A stretch of 64,000 bases of DNA. It comes from Burkholderia vietnamiensis LMG 10929. Lineage in GTDB: Bacteria; Pseudomonadota; Gammaproteobacteria; Burkholderiales; Burkholderiaceae. The notes under the pieces are model-generated. The model was not told the origin of the DNA. It did not search any database and saw only the letters and a program-made list of their open reading frames with translations. The position numbers were made by a program, and so were the translations under genes. Location of the stretch: positions 1,178,001 through 1,242,000 of the forward strand of contig NZ_CP009631.1 in assembly GCF_000959445.1 (NCBI RefSeq). The letters run 5' to 3'. Shown here piece after piece: positions 20,232-29,246 of this stretch. The stretch's first letter is position 1. Every line of letters starts with the position of its first letter.

Positions 20232-21008
20232 TTACATCCGGAAGTGTTCGCCGAGGTAGACGCGGCGCACGCTCTCGTTCTCGATGATTTCGCTCGGCGC
20301 GCCGGCGGCGAGCACCGAACCGTCGCTGATGATGTAGGCGTGATCGCAGATGCCGAGCGTTTCACGCACGTTGTGATCGGTGATCAACACGCCGATGTTG
20401 CGTTGCTTCAGGAACTTGACGATCTTCTGGATCTCGAGCACCGCGATCGGGTCGACGCCCGCGAACGGTTCGTCGAGCAGGATGAAGTTCGGGTTGGTCG
20501 CGAGCGCGCGTGCGATCTCCACGCGACGGCGTTCGCCGCCCGACAGCGACAGCGCCGGATTGTCGCGCAGGTGGCCGATCTGCAGCTCGTCGAGCAGCGC
20601 CTCCGTGCGCGCCGCGATGGCGTCCTTCGACAGGCGCTTGCCGTCTTCGCCGTGCTGCAGCTCGAGCACCGCGCGGATGTTTTCCTCGACGGTCAGCTTG
20701 CGGAACACCGACGCTTCCTGCGGCAGATACGACAGGCCGAGCGACGCGCGCTTGTGGATCGGCAGCAGGCTGATCGAGCTGCCGTTCAGCGAGATCTCGC
20801 CCGCATCGAGCGGCACGAGGCCGACGATCATGTAGAACGACGTCGTCTTGCCCGCGCCGTTCGGGCCGAGCAGGCCGACCACCTCGCCGCTCTTCACGTC
20901 GAGCGACACGTCCTTGACGACGGTGCGCGAGCCGTAGCGCTTCTTCAGGTTGCGCACCACGAGCGAGCTCGTGGTGCCGGCCGGCTGGCGATTCGGAAGT
21001 GCGTTCAT
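20232..21008 (-). CDS. lptB: LPS export ABC transporter ATP-binding protein LptB
   Basis: Powers extraction of lipopolysaccharide from the inner membrane with LptFG and feeds LptC-LptA. The 258-residue ATPase has Walker [10 protein letters not shown], the Q-loop LPQEAS, signature [15 protein letters not shown] and Walker [15 protein letters not shown], with the H-loop in ITDHNVRET. Its start codon overlaps the lptA stop by 4 nt (ATGA), implying translational coupling. rpoN follows about 160 nt downstream. Confidence 0.97.
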   Translation of the reverse strand: MNALPNRQPAGTTSSLVVRNLKKRYGSRTVVKDVSLDVKSGEVVGLLGPNGAGKTTSFYMIVGLVPLDAGEISLNGSSISLLPIHKRASLGLSYLPQEASVFRKLTVEENIRAVLELQHGEDGKRLSKDAIAARTEALLDELQIGHLRDNPALSLSGGERRRVEIARALATNPNFILLDEPFAGVDPIAVLEIQKIVKFLKQRNIGVLITDHNVRETLGICDHAYIISDGSVLAAGAPSEIIENESVRRVYLGEHFRM

Positions 21009-21670
21009 TGGGCGGGCGCTCCCTGGATCGTGGTCGACGGCGACAGCTTCGCCGGCGCGCCGTTCAGGGGACCGGGGCCGCCGTTCTTCGGCGACAGCAT
21101 CGCGCGCACGCGGCCGTTCGGGTTGCCCGGCGCGGCGACGTCCTTGCCGCCCTTCGCGGTGTAGAAGTCGCGCTGGCCGTCGTACGTGATCACGCTGCCG
21201 TGCACGGTGTCCGCGATCGTCGACGTGCCCTGCAGGCGGCGCACGGTGGCGGCCGTCGTCAGCGTGGTCAGGTCCTGCTTGCCGTCGTAGTCGATGCGCT
21301 CGGCGTCGCCGTCGATGTATTCGTCGAGGCCTTCGCGCTTCTGGCGGAACGTCGCGTGCTTCTTGCCGCTGCCGAACGACGTCGCGTACTGGTAGCCTTC
21401 CGGGTCCTGCCGCACTTCGACGCGGTCGCCGGTGATCTTGATCGTGCCCTTCGTGATCACGACGTTGCCGGTCGCGACGGTCACCTGCTTCAGGTCGTCA
21501 TAGGTCAGGTTGTCGGCCTCGACGTTGATCGGCTTGTTCTGGTCGGCCTTCTCGGCATGGGCGAGCGGCGCCAGCCCGACGAGCGGGAGCGCCACGAGCG
21601 TCGCGACGAGCGCGGCGCGGACGGCGCGCGCAGCGCCGCCGGAATTCTGTCGAGGGAACGGTTCGTTCAT
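21005..21670 (-). CDS. lptA: Periplasmic LPS transport protein LptA
   Basis: Forms the periplasmic bridge that carries LPS from LptC to LptD. The 221-residue precursor has a signal peptide (residues about 1-38, cleavage after AHA) and the OstA-like beta-jellyroll domain: [36 protein letters not shown] and later strands. The Pro/Gly-rich tail after residue 185 is probably disordered. Start 21670 (MNEPFPRQ) is chosen over 21694 on signal-peptide grounds. Overlaps lptB and lies 20 nt after lptC. Confidence 0.94.
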   Translation of the reverse strand: MNEPFPRQNSGGAARAVRAALVATLVALPLVGLAPLAHAEKADQNKPINVEADNLTYDDLKQVTVATGNVVITKGTIKITGDRVEVRQDPEGYQYATSFGSGKKHATFRQKREGLDEYIDGDAERIDYDGKQDLTTLTTAATVRRLQGTSTIADTVHGSVITYDGQRDFYTAKGGKDVAAPGNPNGRVRAMLSPKNGGPGPLNGAPAKLSPSTTIQGAPAQ

Positions 21671-21690
21671 GCAGTCACGTGAGGGATGCG

Positions 21691-22305
21691 TCACCTGGGT
21701 TGACCTTTCGAGCCGCCGGACGTGTCCGTGGCGGCGATCGTGCCGCGCACGTTGCCGTAAAGCTCGATGACCCGGGTGACGTTGTTGTACTTCATGCCGT
21801 CGGTCGCGTTGACGAGCGACAGGCCGCGCTGAAGTTTAACCGGCTTTTCGGTCTGGATCACATCGTCGTTGACCAAGATCCGGAAATGCTGCGAATCGGC
21901 CTGCATCTGCGGATCGCCGCCGCCGGCCACGCGCAGGATGCGCGCGTCGTCGTACAAGTCGACGATCGACACGTCGCCGTTGACCGTGCCGCGCTTCGCG
22001 GTGGTCGTGACGACCGGCTTGCCGGGCTGGAACGCGCGCATCGCCGGATCGGTCAGGTCGCTGTCGTCGGTGTCTTCGTAGTGGACCAGCTTCGCGGCCG
22101 TCAGCCGGTACTGGGTCGTGCCGGTCTGGTCGAGCTCGGTGACCGAGAAGTTGTCGGCGAAATAGTCGGGCGTATGGCGCTTCGGTTGCGCGGCGCCTTC
22201 GCCGGGCGGCGGCAGCGTCGCCTGCAGCAGCCACCACGTGATGCCCGCGAGCGCGGCCACCGCGACGAGCGGCAGCAGCTGGGTCCAGCGAAATTGCGGA
22301 TTCAT
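21691..22305 (-). CDS. lptC: LPS export protein LptC
   Basis: Bitopic inner-membrane protein accepting LPS from LptB2FG. The 204-residue product has one N-terminal membrane span (residues about 8-28) and a periplasmic jellyroll with the segment PDYFADNFSVTELDQTG and KPVKLQRGLSLVNATDGM typical of LptC/YrbK. Only 3 nt separate it from kdsC and 20 nt from lptA, so kdsD-kdsC-lptC-lptA-lptB form one operon coupling Kdo synthesis to LPS export. Confidence 0.93.
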   Translation of the reverse strand: MNPQFRWTQLLPLVAVAALAGITWWLLQATLPPPGEGAAQPKRHTPDYFADNFSVTELDQTGTTQYRLTAAKLVHYEDTDDSDLTDPAMRAFQPGKPVVTTTAKRGTVNGDVSIVDLYDDARILRVAGGGDPQMQADSQHFRILVNDDVIQTEKPVKLQRGLSLVNATDGMKYNNVTRVIELYGNVRGTIAATDTSGGSKGQPR

Positions 22306-22308
22306 CGG

Positions 22309-22845
22309 TCAGACTCCGCACGCGGCGGCGAGCAGCGCATCGTAGCGGCGCTGCGCGCGCAGGATCGCGTCGCACACTTCGCGCACCGCGCCGTGACCGC
22401 CGCGGGCCTCGGCCACCCAGTGTGCGCGCGCGATCACCTCGGGGTGCGCATTGGCCGGCGCGGTCGCGAAGCCGCAGCGCAGCATCACGGGCAGGTCGGG
22501 CCAGTCGTCGCCCATGTAGCCGCATGCGTCGGCGCCGATGCCGAGCGAGCCGGCCAGATCGGCGAACACGGCCAGCTTGTCCTCGACGCCCTGGAACAGG
22601 TGCGCGATCTTCATTTCCTTCGCGCGCGCCGCGACGATCTCCGAACGGCGTCCGGTGATGATCGCGGTCGCGATGCCGGCTTCGCCGAGCAGCTTCACGC
22701 CATGGCCGTCGAGCGAATTGAACGACTTCATCGCGTCGCCGGCCGCGGTAAACAGCAGGCCGCCGTCGGTCAGTACGCCGTCGACGTCGAAAATCATCAG
22801 CTTCACGCGGCTCGCGCGTTCGGCCGCAGTCAGCGCTGCGCTCAT
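22309..22845 (-). CDS. kdsC: 3-deoxy-D-manno-octulosonate 8-phosphate phosphatase
   Basis: HAD-family phosphatase making Kdo for lipid A-core. The 178-residue protein has HAD motif I DVDGVLTDG (about 20-28), motif II TGRRS, the conserved lysine in GVEDKL and motif III GDDWPDLPVM. Tetrameric class C0 HAD without a cap domain, as usual for KdsC. Its ATG overlaps the kdsD stop by one base (TGATG). Confidence 0.96.
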   Translation of the reverse strand: MSAALTAAERASRVKLMIFDVDGVLTDGGLLFTAAGDAMKSFNSLDGHGVKLLGEAGIATAIITGRRSEIVAARAKEMKIAHLFQGVEDKLAVFADLAGSLGIGADACGYMGDDWPDLPVMLRCGFATAPANAHPEVIARAHWVAEARGGHGAVREVCDAILRAQRRYDALLAAACGV

Positions 22846-23828
22846 CAGATCACCTTCTTCGAAAACAGGTCGTGCATGTTCAGCGCGCCGATCAGCATGC
22901 CGTTTGCATCGACCACCAGCATCTGGTTGATCCGGTGGCGCTCCATCAGTTCCACGGCTTCGACCGCGAGTTGGTCCGGGCCGATCGTGCGCGGCGCGCG
23001 CGTCATCACGTCGACGATCGGCAGCGTGCGGAAGTCGCCGTCGCGCGCGAGCACGCGGCGCAGGTCGCCGTCGGTGAAGATGCCGGCGACGCGGCCGTCG
23101 GGATCGACCACGGCCGTCATGCCCAGGCGCTTTTCGGTGATCTGGAACAGCGCGTCCGACAGCGTCGCGTCGAGCCCGACGCGCGGCACGTCGGCACCGC
23201 TGCGCATCACGTCGCGCACGTGCGTGAGCAGACGGCGGCCGAGCGCGCCGCCCGGATGCGAGCGCGCGAAGTCCTCGGAGCCGAAGCCGCGCGCATCGAG
23301 CACCGCGACGGCGAGCGCGTCGCCGAGCGCGAGCGCGGCCGTCGTGCTCGCGGTGGGCGCGAGGTTCAGCGGGCAGGCTTCCTTCGACACGGCGGCGTTC
23401 AGGTGCACGTCGGCGAGCTTGCCGAGGCTCGATTCGGCGCGGCCCGTGATCGCGATCAGCTTCGCGCCGATCCGCTTGACGAGCGGCAGGATCGCCACGA
23501 GCTCTTCCGATTCGCCGGAATACGAAATGCCGATGAAGACGTCGTCGGCGGTCACCATCCCGAGGTCGCCATGACTCGCTTCCGCCGGATGGACGAAGAA
23601 TGCAGGCGTACCGGTGCTGGCCAGCGTGGCCGCGATCTTGCGGGCGATATGCCCTGATTTGCCGATGCCGGAGACCACCACGCGCCCGCGGCAGCCGAGC
23701 AGCAGTGCCACGGCCTGGACGAAGTCGCCGTCGAGCTGGTCGCGCAGCGCGCGCACGGCATCCGCCTCGATGTCGAGCACGTCGCGGGCGAGCGCGAGCG
23801 CCCGATCATCATTGATTTTCGCTATCAT
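22845..23828 (-). CDS. kdsD: D-arabinose 5-phosphate isomerase
   Basis: Interconverts ribulose 5-phosphate and arabinose 5-phosphate, the first committed step toward Kdo. The 327-residue protein has an N-terminal SIS sugar-isomerase domain (VVVSGIGKSGHIARKIAATLASTG segment, HPAEASHGDLGM, GESEEL) and two C-terminal CBS domains (about 210-325, with GIFTDGDLRR and MLIGALNMHDL). Complete relative to E. coli KdsD (328 residues). First gene of the kds-lpt operon and divergent from the Kef-type antiporter gene, 125 nt between starts. Confidence 0.95.
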   Translation of the reverse strand: MIAKINDDRALALARDVLDIEADAVRALRDQLDGDFVQAVALLLGCRGRVVVSGIGKSGHIARKIAATLASTGTPAFFVHPAEASHGDLGMVTADDVFIGISYSGESEELVAILPLVKRIGAKLIAITGRAESSLGKLADVHLNAAVSKEACPLNLAPTASTTAALALGDALAVAVLDARGFGSEDFARSHPGGALGRRLLTHVRDVMRSGADVPRVGLDATLSDALFQITEKRLGMTAVVDPDGRVAGIFTDGDLRRVLARDGDFRTLPIVDVMTRAPRTIGPDQLAVEAVELMERHRINQMLVVDANGMLIGALNMHDLFSKKVI

Positions 23829-23953
23829 GCGCGGAGTATAGCAAAGGCGTTTGTTCGCCGCGCCGCGCCTTCGGACTCGTCCGATGCCGCTTGCCTACCG
23901 CCACCACCCGCGCCCGCATTGCCGTGGCCCCGACGAACGAGGACGCTTCGCCT

Positions 23954-25960
23954 GTGATTTCCCCGCTCGAAATGACGCTGCTGCTGCTGCTGGCTTCGGT
24001 GGTGGGCGTCGTCGTATTTCGCTCGCTGAACCTGCCGCCGATGCTCGGCTATCTGACCGTCGGCATTCTGGTCGGCCCGCACGCGTTCGGCGTCGCCGCG
24101 GACCTCGAGCGCGCCGAGCATCTTGCCGAATTCGGCGTCGTGTTCCTGATGTTTTCGATCGGCCTCGAGTTCTCGCTCGCGAAGCTACGGGCGATGCAGC
24201 GGCTCGTGTTCGGGCTCGGGCTGCTGCAGGTGGTCGCGACGCTCGTGCTGGCGGTCGTGCTCGGCGCGCTGTTCGAGCGCTGGGTGCACATCGCGTGGCA
24301 GGGCAGCGTCGCGCTCGGCGGCGCGCTCGCGATGTCGTCGACGGCGATCGTCTCGAAGATGCTCGCCGAGCGGCTCGAGATCGAGACCGCGCACGGGCGC
24401 AACATCTTCGGCGTGCTGCTGTTCCAGGATCTCGCGGTGGTGCCGCTGCTGATCGTCATCGCGGCGTTCGGCGCCGAGTCGTCGAAGGATCTCGCGATCA
24501 CGCTCGGCTTCGCGGCGGTCAAGATCGTGATCGCGCTCGCGCTGCTGCTGATCGTCGGGCAGCGCTTCATGACGCGCTGGCTGAACGTCGTCGCGCGGCG
24601 CCGCTCGCAGGAGCTGTTCGTGCTGAACCTGCTGCTCGTCACGCTGGGCGCCGCGTTCATCACCGACCGCTTCGGCCTGTCGCTCGCGCTCGGCGCGTTC
24701 ATCGCCGGGATGCTGATCGCCGAGACGCCGTTCCGCCATCAGGTCGAAGAAGACATCAAGCCGTTTCGCGACGTGCTGCTCGGGCTGTTCTTCGTAACGA
24801 CCGGGATGCTGCTCGATCCGCGCGTGATCTGGGAGCATCCGTTGCTCGTGCTCGGCTTCTTCATCGGGCAGATCCTTTTCAAGGCGACGACGATCGCGGG
24901 GCTCGCGCGGCTGTTCGGCGCGACGCCGGGCGTCGCGATGCGCACCGGCATCGGCCTCGCGCAGGCCGGCGAGTTCGGCTTCGTGCTGCTGAACCTGATC
25001 CTCGACCGGCACCTGGTCGATGCGACGCTGCTGCAGGCGATCCTCGCGTCGATGCTGCTGTCGATGCTCGCCGCGCCGTTCCTGATCCAGAACGCCGACC
25101 GGATCGTGATGCGGCTGTCGTCGACCGAATGGATGCAGCAGTCGCTGCAGATGACGCGGATCGCGACGCAAAGCCTCAAGCAGCGCGGCCACGTGATCAT
25201 CTGCGGCTACGGCCGCGCGGGGCAGAACCTCGCGCGCATGCTCGAGCAGGAAGGCATTCCGTACGTCGCGCTCGACCTCGATCCCGATCGCGTGAGCGCC
25301 GCGGCGACGGCCGGCGAATCGGTCGTGTTCGGCGACGCGGCGCGCCGCGAGTCGCTGCTCGCGGCCGGCATCCATCGCGCGGCGGCCGTCGCGATCACGT
25401 ATGCGAACACGCCGTCGGCGCTGCGCGTGCTGCACCACGTGCACGAGCTGGCGCCGACGCTGCCGGCGATCGTGCGCACCGTCGACGACGCCGATCTCGA
25501 GAAGCTGCTCGCGGCCGGCGCGACCGAGGTGATTCCGGAGATCGTCGAGGGCAGCCTGATGCTCGCGTCGCATACGCTGGTGCTGGTGGGCGTGCCGATG
25601 CGCAAGGTCGTGCGGCGCGTCGAGGAGATGCGCGACGAGCGCTACAGCCTGCTGCGCGGCTATTTCCACGGCGCGGACGATGCCGACGACGACGATCACG
25701 AGCAGGTGCGGCTACAATCGGTGCCGGTCGACGCGCGCGCCGACGCGGTCGGGCGCTCGCTGGAGGAGCTCGGGCTGTACGTGCTCGGGATCGAAGTCAC
25801 GGCGATTCGCCGGCACGGCATTCGCGGCGTCGAGCCCGATCCGCAGACCAAGCTGCGCGCGAGCGACATCGTCGTGCTGCGCGGGCTGCCCGAGGCGCTC
25901 GCGATTGCCGAGGAGCGGCTGTCGCGGCTGCGGCGCGAGCCGCCGGCCGCGGTAGCGTGA
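23954..25960 (+). CDS. Kef-type CPA2 monovalent cation:proton antiporter
   Basis: Inner-membrane potassium/proton antiporter of the KefB/KefC type. The 668-residue protein has about 12 membrane helices (residues 5-380, with FQDLAVVPLL and GIGLAQAGEFGFVLL typical of CPA2), an RCK/TrkA-N nucleotide domain starting VIICGYGRAGQNLARML near residue 415, and a TrkA-C domain (about 580-660). GTG 23954 (VISPLEMTLL) is preferred; an ATG 18 nt later is an alternative. Glutathione gating as in E. coli KefC is not shown by sequence. Its stop codon sits at the edge of an octanucleotide tandem repeat. Confidence 0.9.
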   Translation: MISPLEMTLLLLLASVVGVVVFRSLNLPPMLGYLTVGILVGPHAFGVAADLERAEHLAEFGVVFLMFSIGLEFSLAKLRAMQRLVFGLGLLQVVATLVLAVVLGALFERWVHIAWQGSVALGGALAMSSTAIVSKMLAERLEIETAHGRNIFGVLLFQDLAVVPLLIVIAAFGAESSKDLAITLGFAAVKIVIALALLLIVGQRFMTRWLNVVARRRSQELFVLNLLLVTLGAAFITDRFGLSLALGAFIAGMLIAETPFRHQVEEDIKPFRDVLLGLFFVTTGMLLDPRVIWEHPLLVLGFFIGQILFKATTIAGLARLFGATPGVAMRTGIGLAQAGEFGFVLLNLILDRHLVDATLLQAILASMLLSMLAAPFLIQNADRIVMRLSSTEWMQQSLQMTRIATQSLKQRGHVIICGYGRAGQNLARMLEQEGIPYVALDLDPDRVSAAATAGESVVFGDAARRESLLAAGIHRAAAVAITYANTPSALRVLHHVHELAPTLPAIVRTVDDADLEKLLAAGATEVIPEIVEGSLMLASHTLVLVGVPMRKVVRRVEEMRDERYSLLRGYFHGADDADDDDHEQVRLQSVPVDARADAVGRSLEELGLYVLGIEVTAIRRHGIRGVEPDPQTKLRASDIVVLRGLPEALAIAEERLSRLRREPPAAVA

Positions 25961-26002
25961 AGCCTCGAAGCCTCGAAGCCTCGAAGCCTCGAAGCCTCGA
26001 AG
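25960..26002. repeat. Five-copy octanucleotide tandem repeat
   Basis: The unit AAGCCTCG is present five times without a mismatch, plus three further bases, starting at the last base of the antiporter stop codon. It is a short perfect array likely to vary in copy number by slippage. It is transcribed in the antiporter 3' UTR and lies in the leader region of apt. Confidence 0.9.
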
Positions 26003-26034
26003 GGCGACCCAACAACCTGACCCGCATTAATTCG

Positions 26035-26067
26035 AAACGGTGCGCGATCGTCGCGCACCGTTTTTTT
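26035..26067 (+). terminator. Strong intrinsic terminator 11 nt before the apt start
   Basis: A 13-bp perfect stem (AAACGGTGCGCGA / TCGCGCACCGTTT, loop TCG) runs into a T-run ending at 26067. It presumably ends the antiporter transcript. Because the apt ATG is at 26079, no complete promoter fits after it, so apt mRNA must be made from a promoter upstream and cross the hairpin, or the start region must be read differently. Confidence 0.85.
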
Positions 26068-26078
26068 CGGAGAGTTTC

Positions 26079-26645
26079 ATGCCGCATTCGTCGTCGGGCG
26101 CGCCGCTCGATCCGGTCGCCTTCATCCACAGCCAGATCCGCACGGTGCCCGACTGGCCGCAGCCGGGCGTGATGTTCCGCGACATCACGACGCTGCTGCA
26201 GAGCCCGAAGGCGCTGCGCATCCTCGTCGACCTGTTCGTCGAGCGCTATGTCGATGCGAAGCTCGACTACGTCGCGGGCCTCGACGCGCGCGGCTTCATC
26301 ATCGCGCCGATCGTCGCTTATGAGCTGAGCGTCGGCTTCGTGCCGATCCGCAAGGTCGGCAAGCTGCCGTACAAGACGTGCTCGGAATCGTACGACCTCG
26401 AATACGGCAGCGCGACGGTCGAGATCCACGAGGACGCGTGCCGCCCCGGCGACCGCGTGATCATCATGGACGACCTGATCGCGACCGGCGGCACGATGAT
26501 GGCGGGACGCAACCTGCTGCAGCGGCTCGGCGCGGTCGTCGTCGAAGGCGCGGCGATCATCGACCTGCCGGACCTCGGCGGCTCGACGCTGCTTCGCAAC
26601 GCAGGGCTGCCGATCTACACCGTCACCGAATTCGCCGGCCACTGA
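26079..26645 (+). CDS. apt: Adenine phosphoribosyltransferase
   Basis: Purine salvage: adenine + PRPP to AMP. The 188-residue type I phosphoribosyltransferase shows [15 protein letters not shown] near the N terminus, GLDARGFI, the flexible loop RKVGKLP and the PRPP motif [13 protein letters not shown]. Start 26079 follows GGAGAG and matches homologues; a GTG at 26040 would extend the protein through the terminator hairpin and is rejected. The lysE-like gene follows after 34 nt. Confidence 0.95.
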   Translation: MPHSSSGAPLDPVAFIHSQIRTVPDWPQPGVMFRDITTLLQSPKALRILVDLFVERYVDAKLDYVAGLDARGFIIAPIVAYELSVGFVPIRKVGKLPYKTCSESYDLEYGSATVEIHEDACRPGDRVIIMDDLIATGGTMMAGRNLLQRLGAVVVEGAAIIDLPDLGGSTLLRNAGLPIYTVTEFAGH

Positions 26646-26679
26646 ACCATCGAGCGCCGGCTCACGCCGCGAGGTCACG

Positions 26680-27294
26680 ATGCCCAACTTCATGCTGTTT
26701 CTCGCCACGTCGATCGCGATCACCTTCGCGCCCGGCCCCGACAACCTACAGGTGCTCGCGCGCGGCATCTCGCAGGGCCGCGCGGCCGGCTTCGTCGCCG
26801 CGCTCGGCTTCACGGCCGGGATCCTGTTCCATACGACGCTCGCGGCGCTCGGCGTCGCGGCCGTGCTGCGCTCGTCGCCGGTCGCGTTCCAGATCCTGAA
26901 GCTCGCGGGCGCCGCGTATCTCGTGTGGATCGGCATCAAGGCGCTGCGCAGCCAGGGGCTCGCGAACGCGCATGCGCGCCCGCCGCAGCCGCTCGGCGCG
27001 ATCTTCCGGCAGAGCGTGATCGGCAACCTGATGAACCCGAAAGTCACGCTGTTCTTCGTCGTGTTCCTGCCGCAGTTCGTCGATCCGCACGGCGCGCAGC
27101 CGGTGACGCTGCAGATGTTCGAGCTCGGCGCGCTGTTCATGCTGCAGACGGCCGCGATCTTCTCGCTGTTCGGCGTCGGCGCGGGCGCGATCGGCGCGTG
27201 GCTGAAGCGCCGCCCGAAGGCCGGCGTGTGGCTCGACCGGATCGCCGGCGCGACCTTCATCGCGATCGGCATCCGCGTGGCGCTGAAGGACTGA
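26680..27294 (+). CDS. LysE/RhtB-family amino-acid exporter
   Basis: A 204-residue inner-membrane protein with about six membrane helices. The N-terminal signature FAPGPDNLQVLARGISQGRAAGF is the RhtB/LysE hallmark (PGPx motif), and GNLMNPKVTLFFVVFLPQF is the second conserved block. These proteins export amino acids or homoserine lactones; substrate cannot be assigned here. Likely in one transcript with apt and the downstream Nudix gene (5-nt gap). Confidence 0.88.
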   Translation: MPNFMLFLATSIAITFAPGPDNLQVLARGISQGRAAGFVAALGFTAGILFHTTLAALGVAAVLRSSPVAFQILKLAGAAYLVWIGIKALRSQGLANAHARPPQPLGAIFRQSVIGNLMNPKVTLFFVVFLPQFVDPHGAQPVTLQMFELGALFMLQTAAIFSLFGVGAGAIGAWLKRRPKAGVWLDRIAGATFIAIGIRVALKD

Positions 27295-27299
27295 CGCCG

Positions 27300-28157
27300 A
27301 TGACGTTCCCCTGCATTGCGGCCGCGCGCCGCTTCGATCCGGCCGCGCACCTGCGCTTCGAGATCGCCGGCCGCGAGGTCGGCTGGGTGCGGCGCGCAGA
27401 CGTCGCGAAGCTGGCCCGCTGGCCCGACGTGTTCGAGCTGAGCGACGCGCGCGTCGTGCTGTCGGCGCGCTACGACACGGTCGACGCACGCAGCATGGCG
27501 CTCGCGAGCGCGATCGGCGCACTGGCCGCGGAAGGCGCGATCCCCGGCTGGCGCGACGAGATCTATGCGATCCGCAACCGCTTCGACGATCCGCCGCTCG
27601 CCTATATCGAGCGCGCCGCCGCGCGCTTCTTCGGCACGCAGACTTATGCGGTGCACCTGAACGGCATCGTAGAATATGCGGCCGCGCCGGGCGCGCCGGC
27701 CGTGCCGCAGATGTGGCTCGGCCGCCGCAGCGCCACCAAGGCCACCGACCCGGGCATGCTCGACAACGTCGTCGCGGGCGGCATCGGCTGGGGGCTGGGC
27801 GTGCGCGAGACGCTCGCCAAAGAGTGCTGGGAAGAGGCCGGCATGCCGGCCGAACTGGCGGCGCGCGCGGTCGCGGGCCGCGCGGTGCAGGTGTTGTGCT
27901 CGCTGCCCGAAGGCACGCAATCCGAACTGATCTTCGTGTACGACCTGCCACTGCCGCGCGACTTCGCGCCGCACAACCAGGACGGCGAGGTGGCCGAGCA
28001 TCTGCTGGCCGGCGTTCCGGAAGTGCTCGGCTGGCTGCGCGAAGGCCGCGCGACGATGGATGCGAGCCTCGCGATGCTCGACACGCTGCTGCGCCACCGC
28101 TGGCTGGCAGCGGCCGACGCCGACGGCATGGATGCGCTGTTCGCGCCGCCCGCCTGA
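27300..28157 (+). CDS. Nudix hydrolase with DUF4743 N-terminal domain
   Basis: A 285-residue protein with an N-terminal DUF4743-like domain (about 1-115, RFEIAGREVGWVRRADV) and a C-terminal Nudix domain. The Nudix box is recognisable as GGIGWGLGVRETLAKECWEEAGMP (about 160-183), with the catalytic REx2EE-like core present as KECWEEAG. Relatives are often labelled thiamine-pyrophosphokinase-related Nudix proteins because the same architecture occurs in fungal/plant enzymes; the substrate is unknown. ATG 27300 starts 6 nt after the exporter stop. Confidence 0.85.
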   Translation: MTFPCIAAARRFDPAAHLRFEIAGREVGWVRRADVAKLARWPDVFELSDARVVLSARYDTVDARSMALASAIGALAAEGAIPGWRDEIYAIRNRFDDPPLAYIERAAARFFGTQTYAVHLNGIVEYAAAPGAPAVPQMWLGRRSATKATDPGMLDNVVAGGIGWGLGVRETLAKECWEEAGMPAELAARAVAGRAVQVLCSLPEGTQSELIFVYDLPLPRDFAPHNQDGEVAEHLLAGVPEVLGWLREGRATMDASLAMLDTLLRHRWLAAADADGMDALFAPPA

Positions 28158-28260
28158 GCCTCAGCCGCGTGACCCGCGCGATGCCGTGGCGGGCGCGGCC
28201 GGCGTCGCAGCCGAACCCACGGCCCAATTGACGAATACCGAAACGAAGGGAGTAGCGGTC

Positions 28261-29145
28261 ATGTCGACCGATCACAGCTTTATCTTGAAACTGTCGTGCC
28301 CCGACCGGCACGGCATCGTCCACGCGGTCTCGGGCTTCCTGTTCGAGCGCAGCAACAACATCCTCGATTCCGCGCAGTTCGGCGACAGCCGCAGCGGCGA
28401 GTTCTTCATGCGCGTGCACTTCGAGCAGGATGCCGACGGCGTGGATGCCACGGCCGCGCTCGACACGCTGCGCCGCGAATTCGCGCCGCTCGCCGAGCAG
28501 TTCGAGATGCGCTGGGAGCTGCACGACGCGGAGGTGAAGCCGCGCGTCGTGATCATGGTGTCGAAGATCGGCCATTGCCTGAACGATCTGCTGTTCCGCT
28601 ATCGCACCGGCCAGCTGCCGATCGAGATTCCGGCGATCGTGTCGAACCACAAGGAGTTCTACCAGCTCGCCGCCAGCTACAACATCCCGTTCCATCACTT
28701 TCCGCTCGTCGGCGGATCGTCGGACGCGGCGAAGGCCGCGCAGGAAGCCCGCGTGCTGGAGGTGATCGACGAGCACCGCGCCGATCTCGTCGTGCTCGCG
28801 CGCTACATGCAGATCCTGTCGCCGAACATGTGCGAGCAGCTCGCCGGCCGCGCGATCAACATCCATCATTCGTTCCTGCCGAGCTTCAAGGGCGCCAAGC
28901 CGTATTACCAGGCGTTCGACCGCGGCGTGAAGCTGATCGGCGCGACCGCACACTACGTGACGACCGACCTCGACGAAGGCCCGATCATCGAGCAGGAAGT
29001 CGAGCGCGTCGACCACAGCATGACGCCCGACCAGCTGACTGCGATCGGCCGCGACGTCGAGTGCGTGACGCTCGCGCGCGCGGTGAAGTGGCACGTCGAG
29101 CACCGGATCGTGCTGAACGGGACCAAGACCGTCGTGTTCCGCTGA
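28261..29145 (+). CDS. purU: Formyltetrahydrofolate deformylase
   Basis: Hydrolyses 10-formyl-THF to formate and THF, balancing one-carbon pools. The 294-residue protein has an N-terminal ACT domain (LSCPDRHGIVHAVSGFL, residues 9-90) and a formyltransferase-like catalytic domain with NIHHSFLPSF and HYVTTDLDEGPIIEQ supplying the Asn-His-Asp active residues. The start is preceded by AAGGGAG. Its own promoter probably lies in the 103-nt gap after the Nudix gene. Confidence 0.96.
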   Translation: MSTDHSFILKLSCPDRHGIVHAVSGFLFERSNNILDSAQFGDSRSGEFFMRVHFEQDADGVDATAALDTLRREFAPLAEQFEMRWELHDAEVKPRVVIMVSKIGHCLNDLLFRYRTGQLPIEIPAIVSNHKEFYQLAASYNIPFHHFPLVGGSSDAAKAAQEARVLEVIDEHRADLVVLARYMQILSPNMCEQLAGRAINIHHSFLPSFKGAKPYYQAFDRGVKLIGATAHYVTTDLDEGPIIEQEVERVDHSMTPDQLTAIGRDVECVTLARAVKWHVEHRIVLNGTKTVVFR

Positions 29146-29182
29146 GCGACGCATCGCGCCGGCCGCTTGCAGGCGCGCCAGC

Positions 29183-29220
29183 AAAAACGCCGCGCTCGGT
29201 CACGAGCGCGGCGTTTTTTT
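29183..29220. terminator. Bidirectional terminator between purU and the AI-2E-type gene
   Basis: A 16-bp perfect stem (29183-29198 / 29203-29218) with loop GTCA, flanked by A-run and T-run, so it can end both convergent transcripts. Confidence 0.9.
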
Positions 29221-29246
29221 CGCAGGCCGGGCGGCGGCGCGCGGCG

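Noticed and set aside
26040..26079. Earlier GTG start for apt
   Set aside because: It would translate the terminator hairpin and add residues absent from homologues, and it has no ribosome-binding site.
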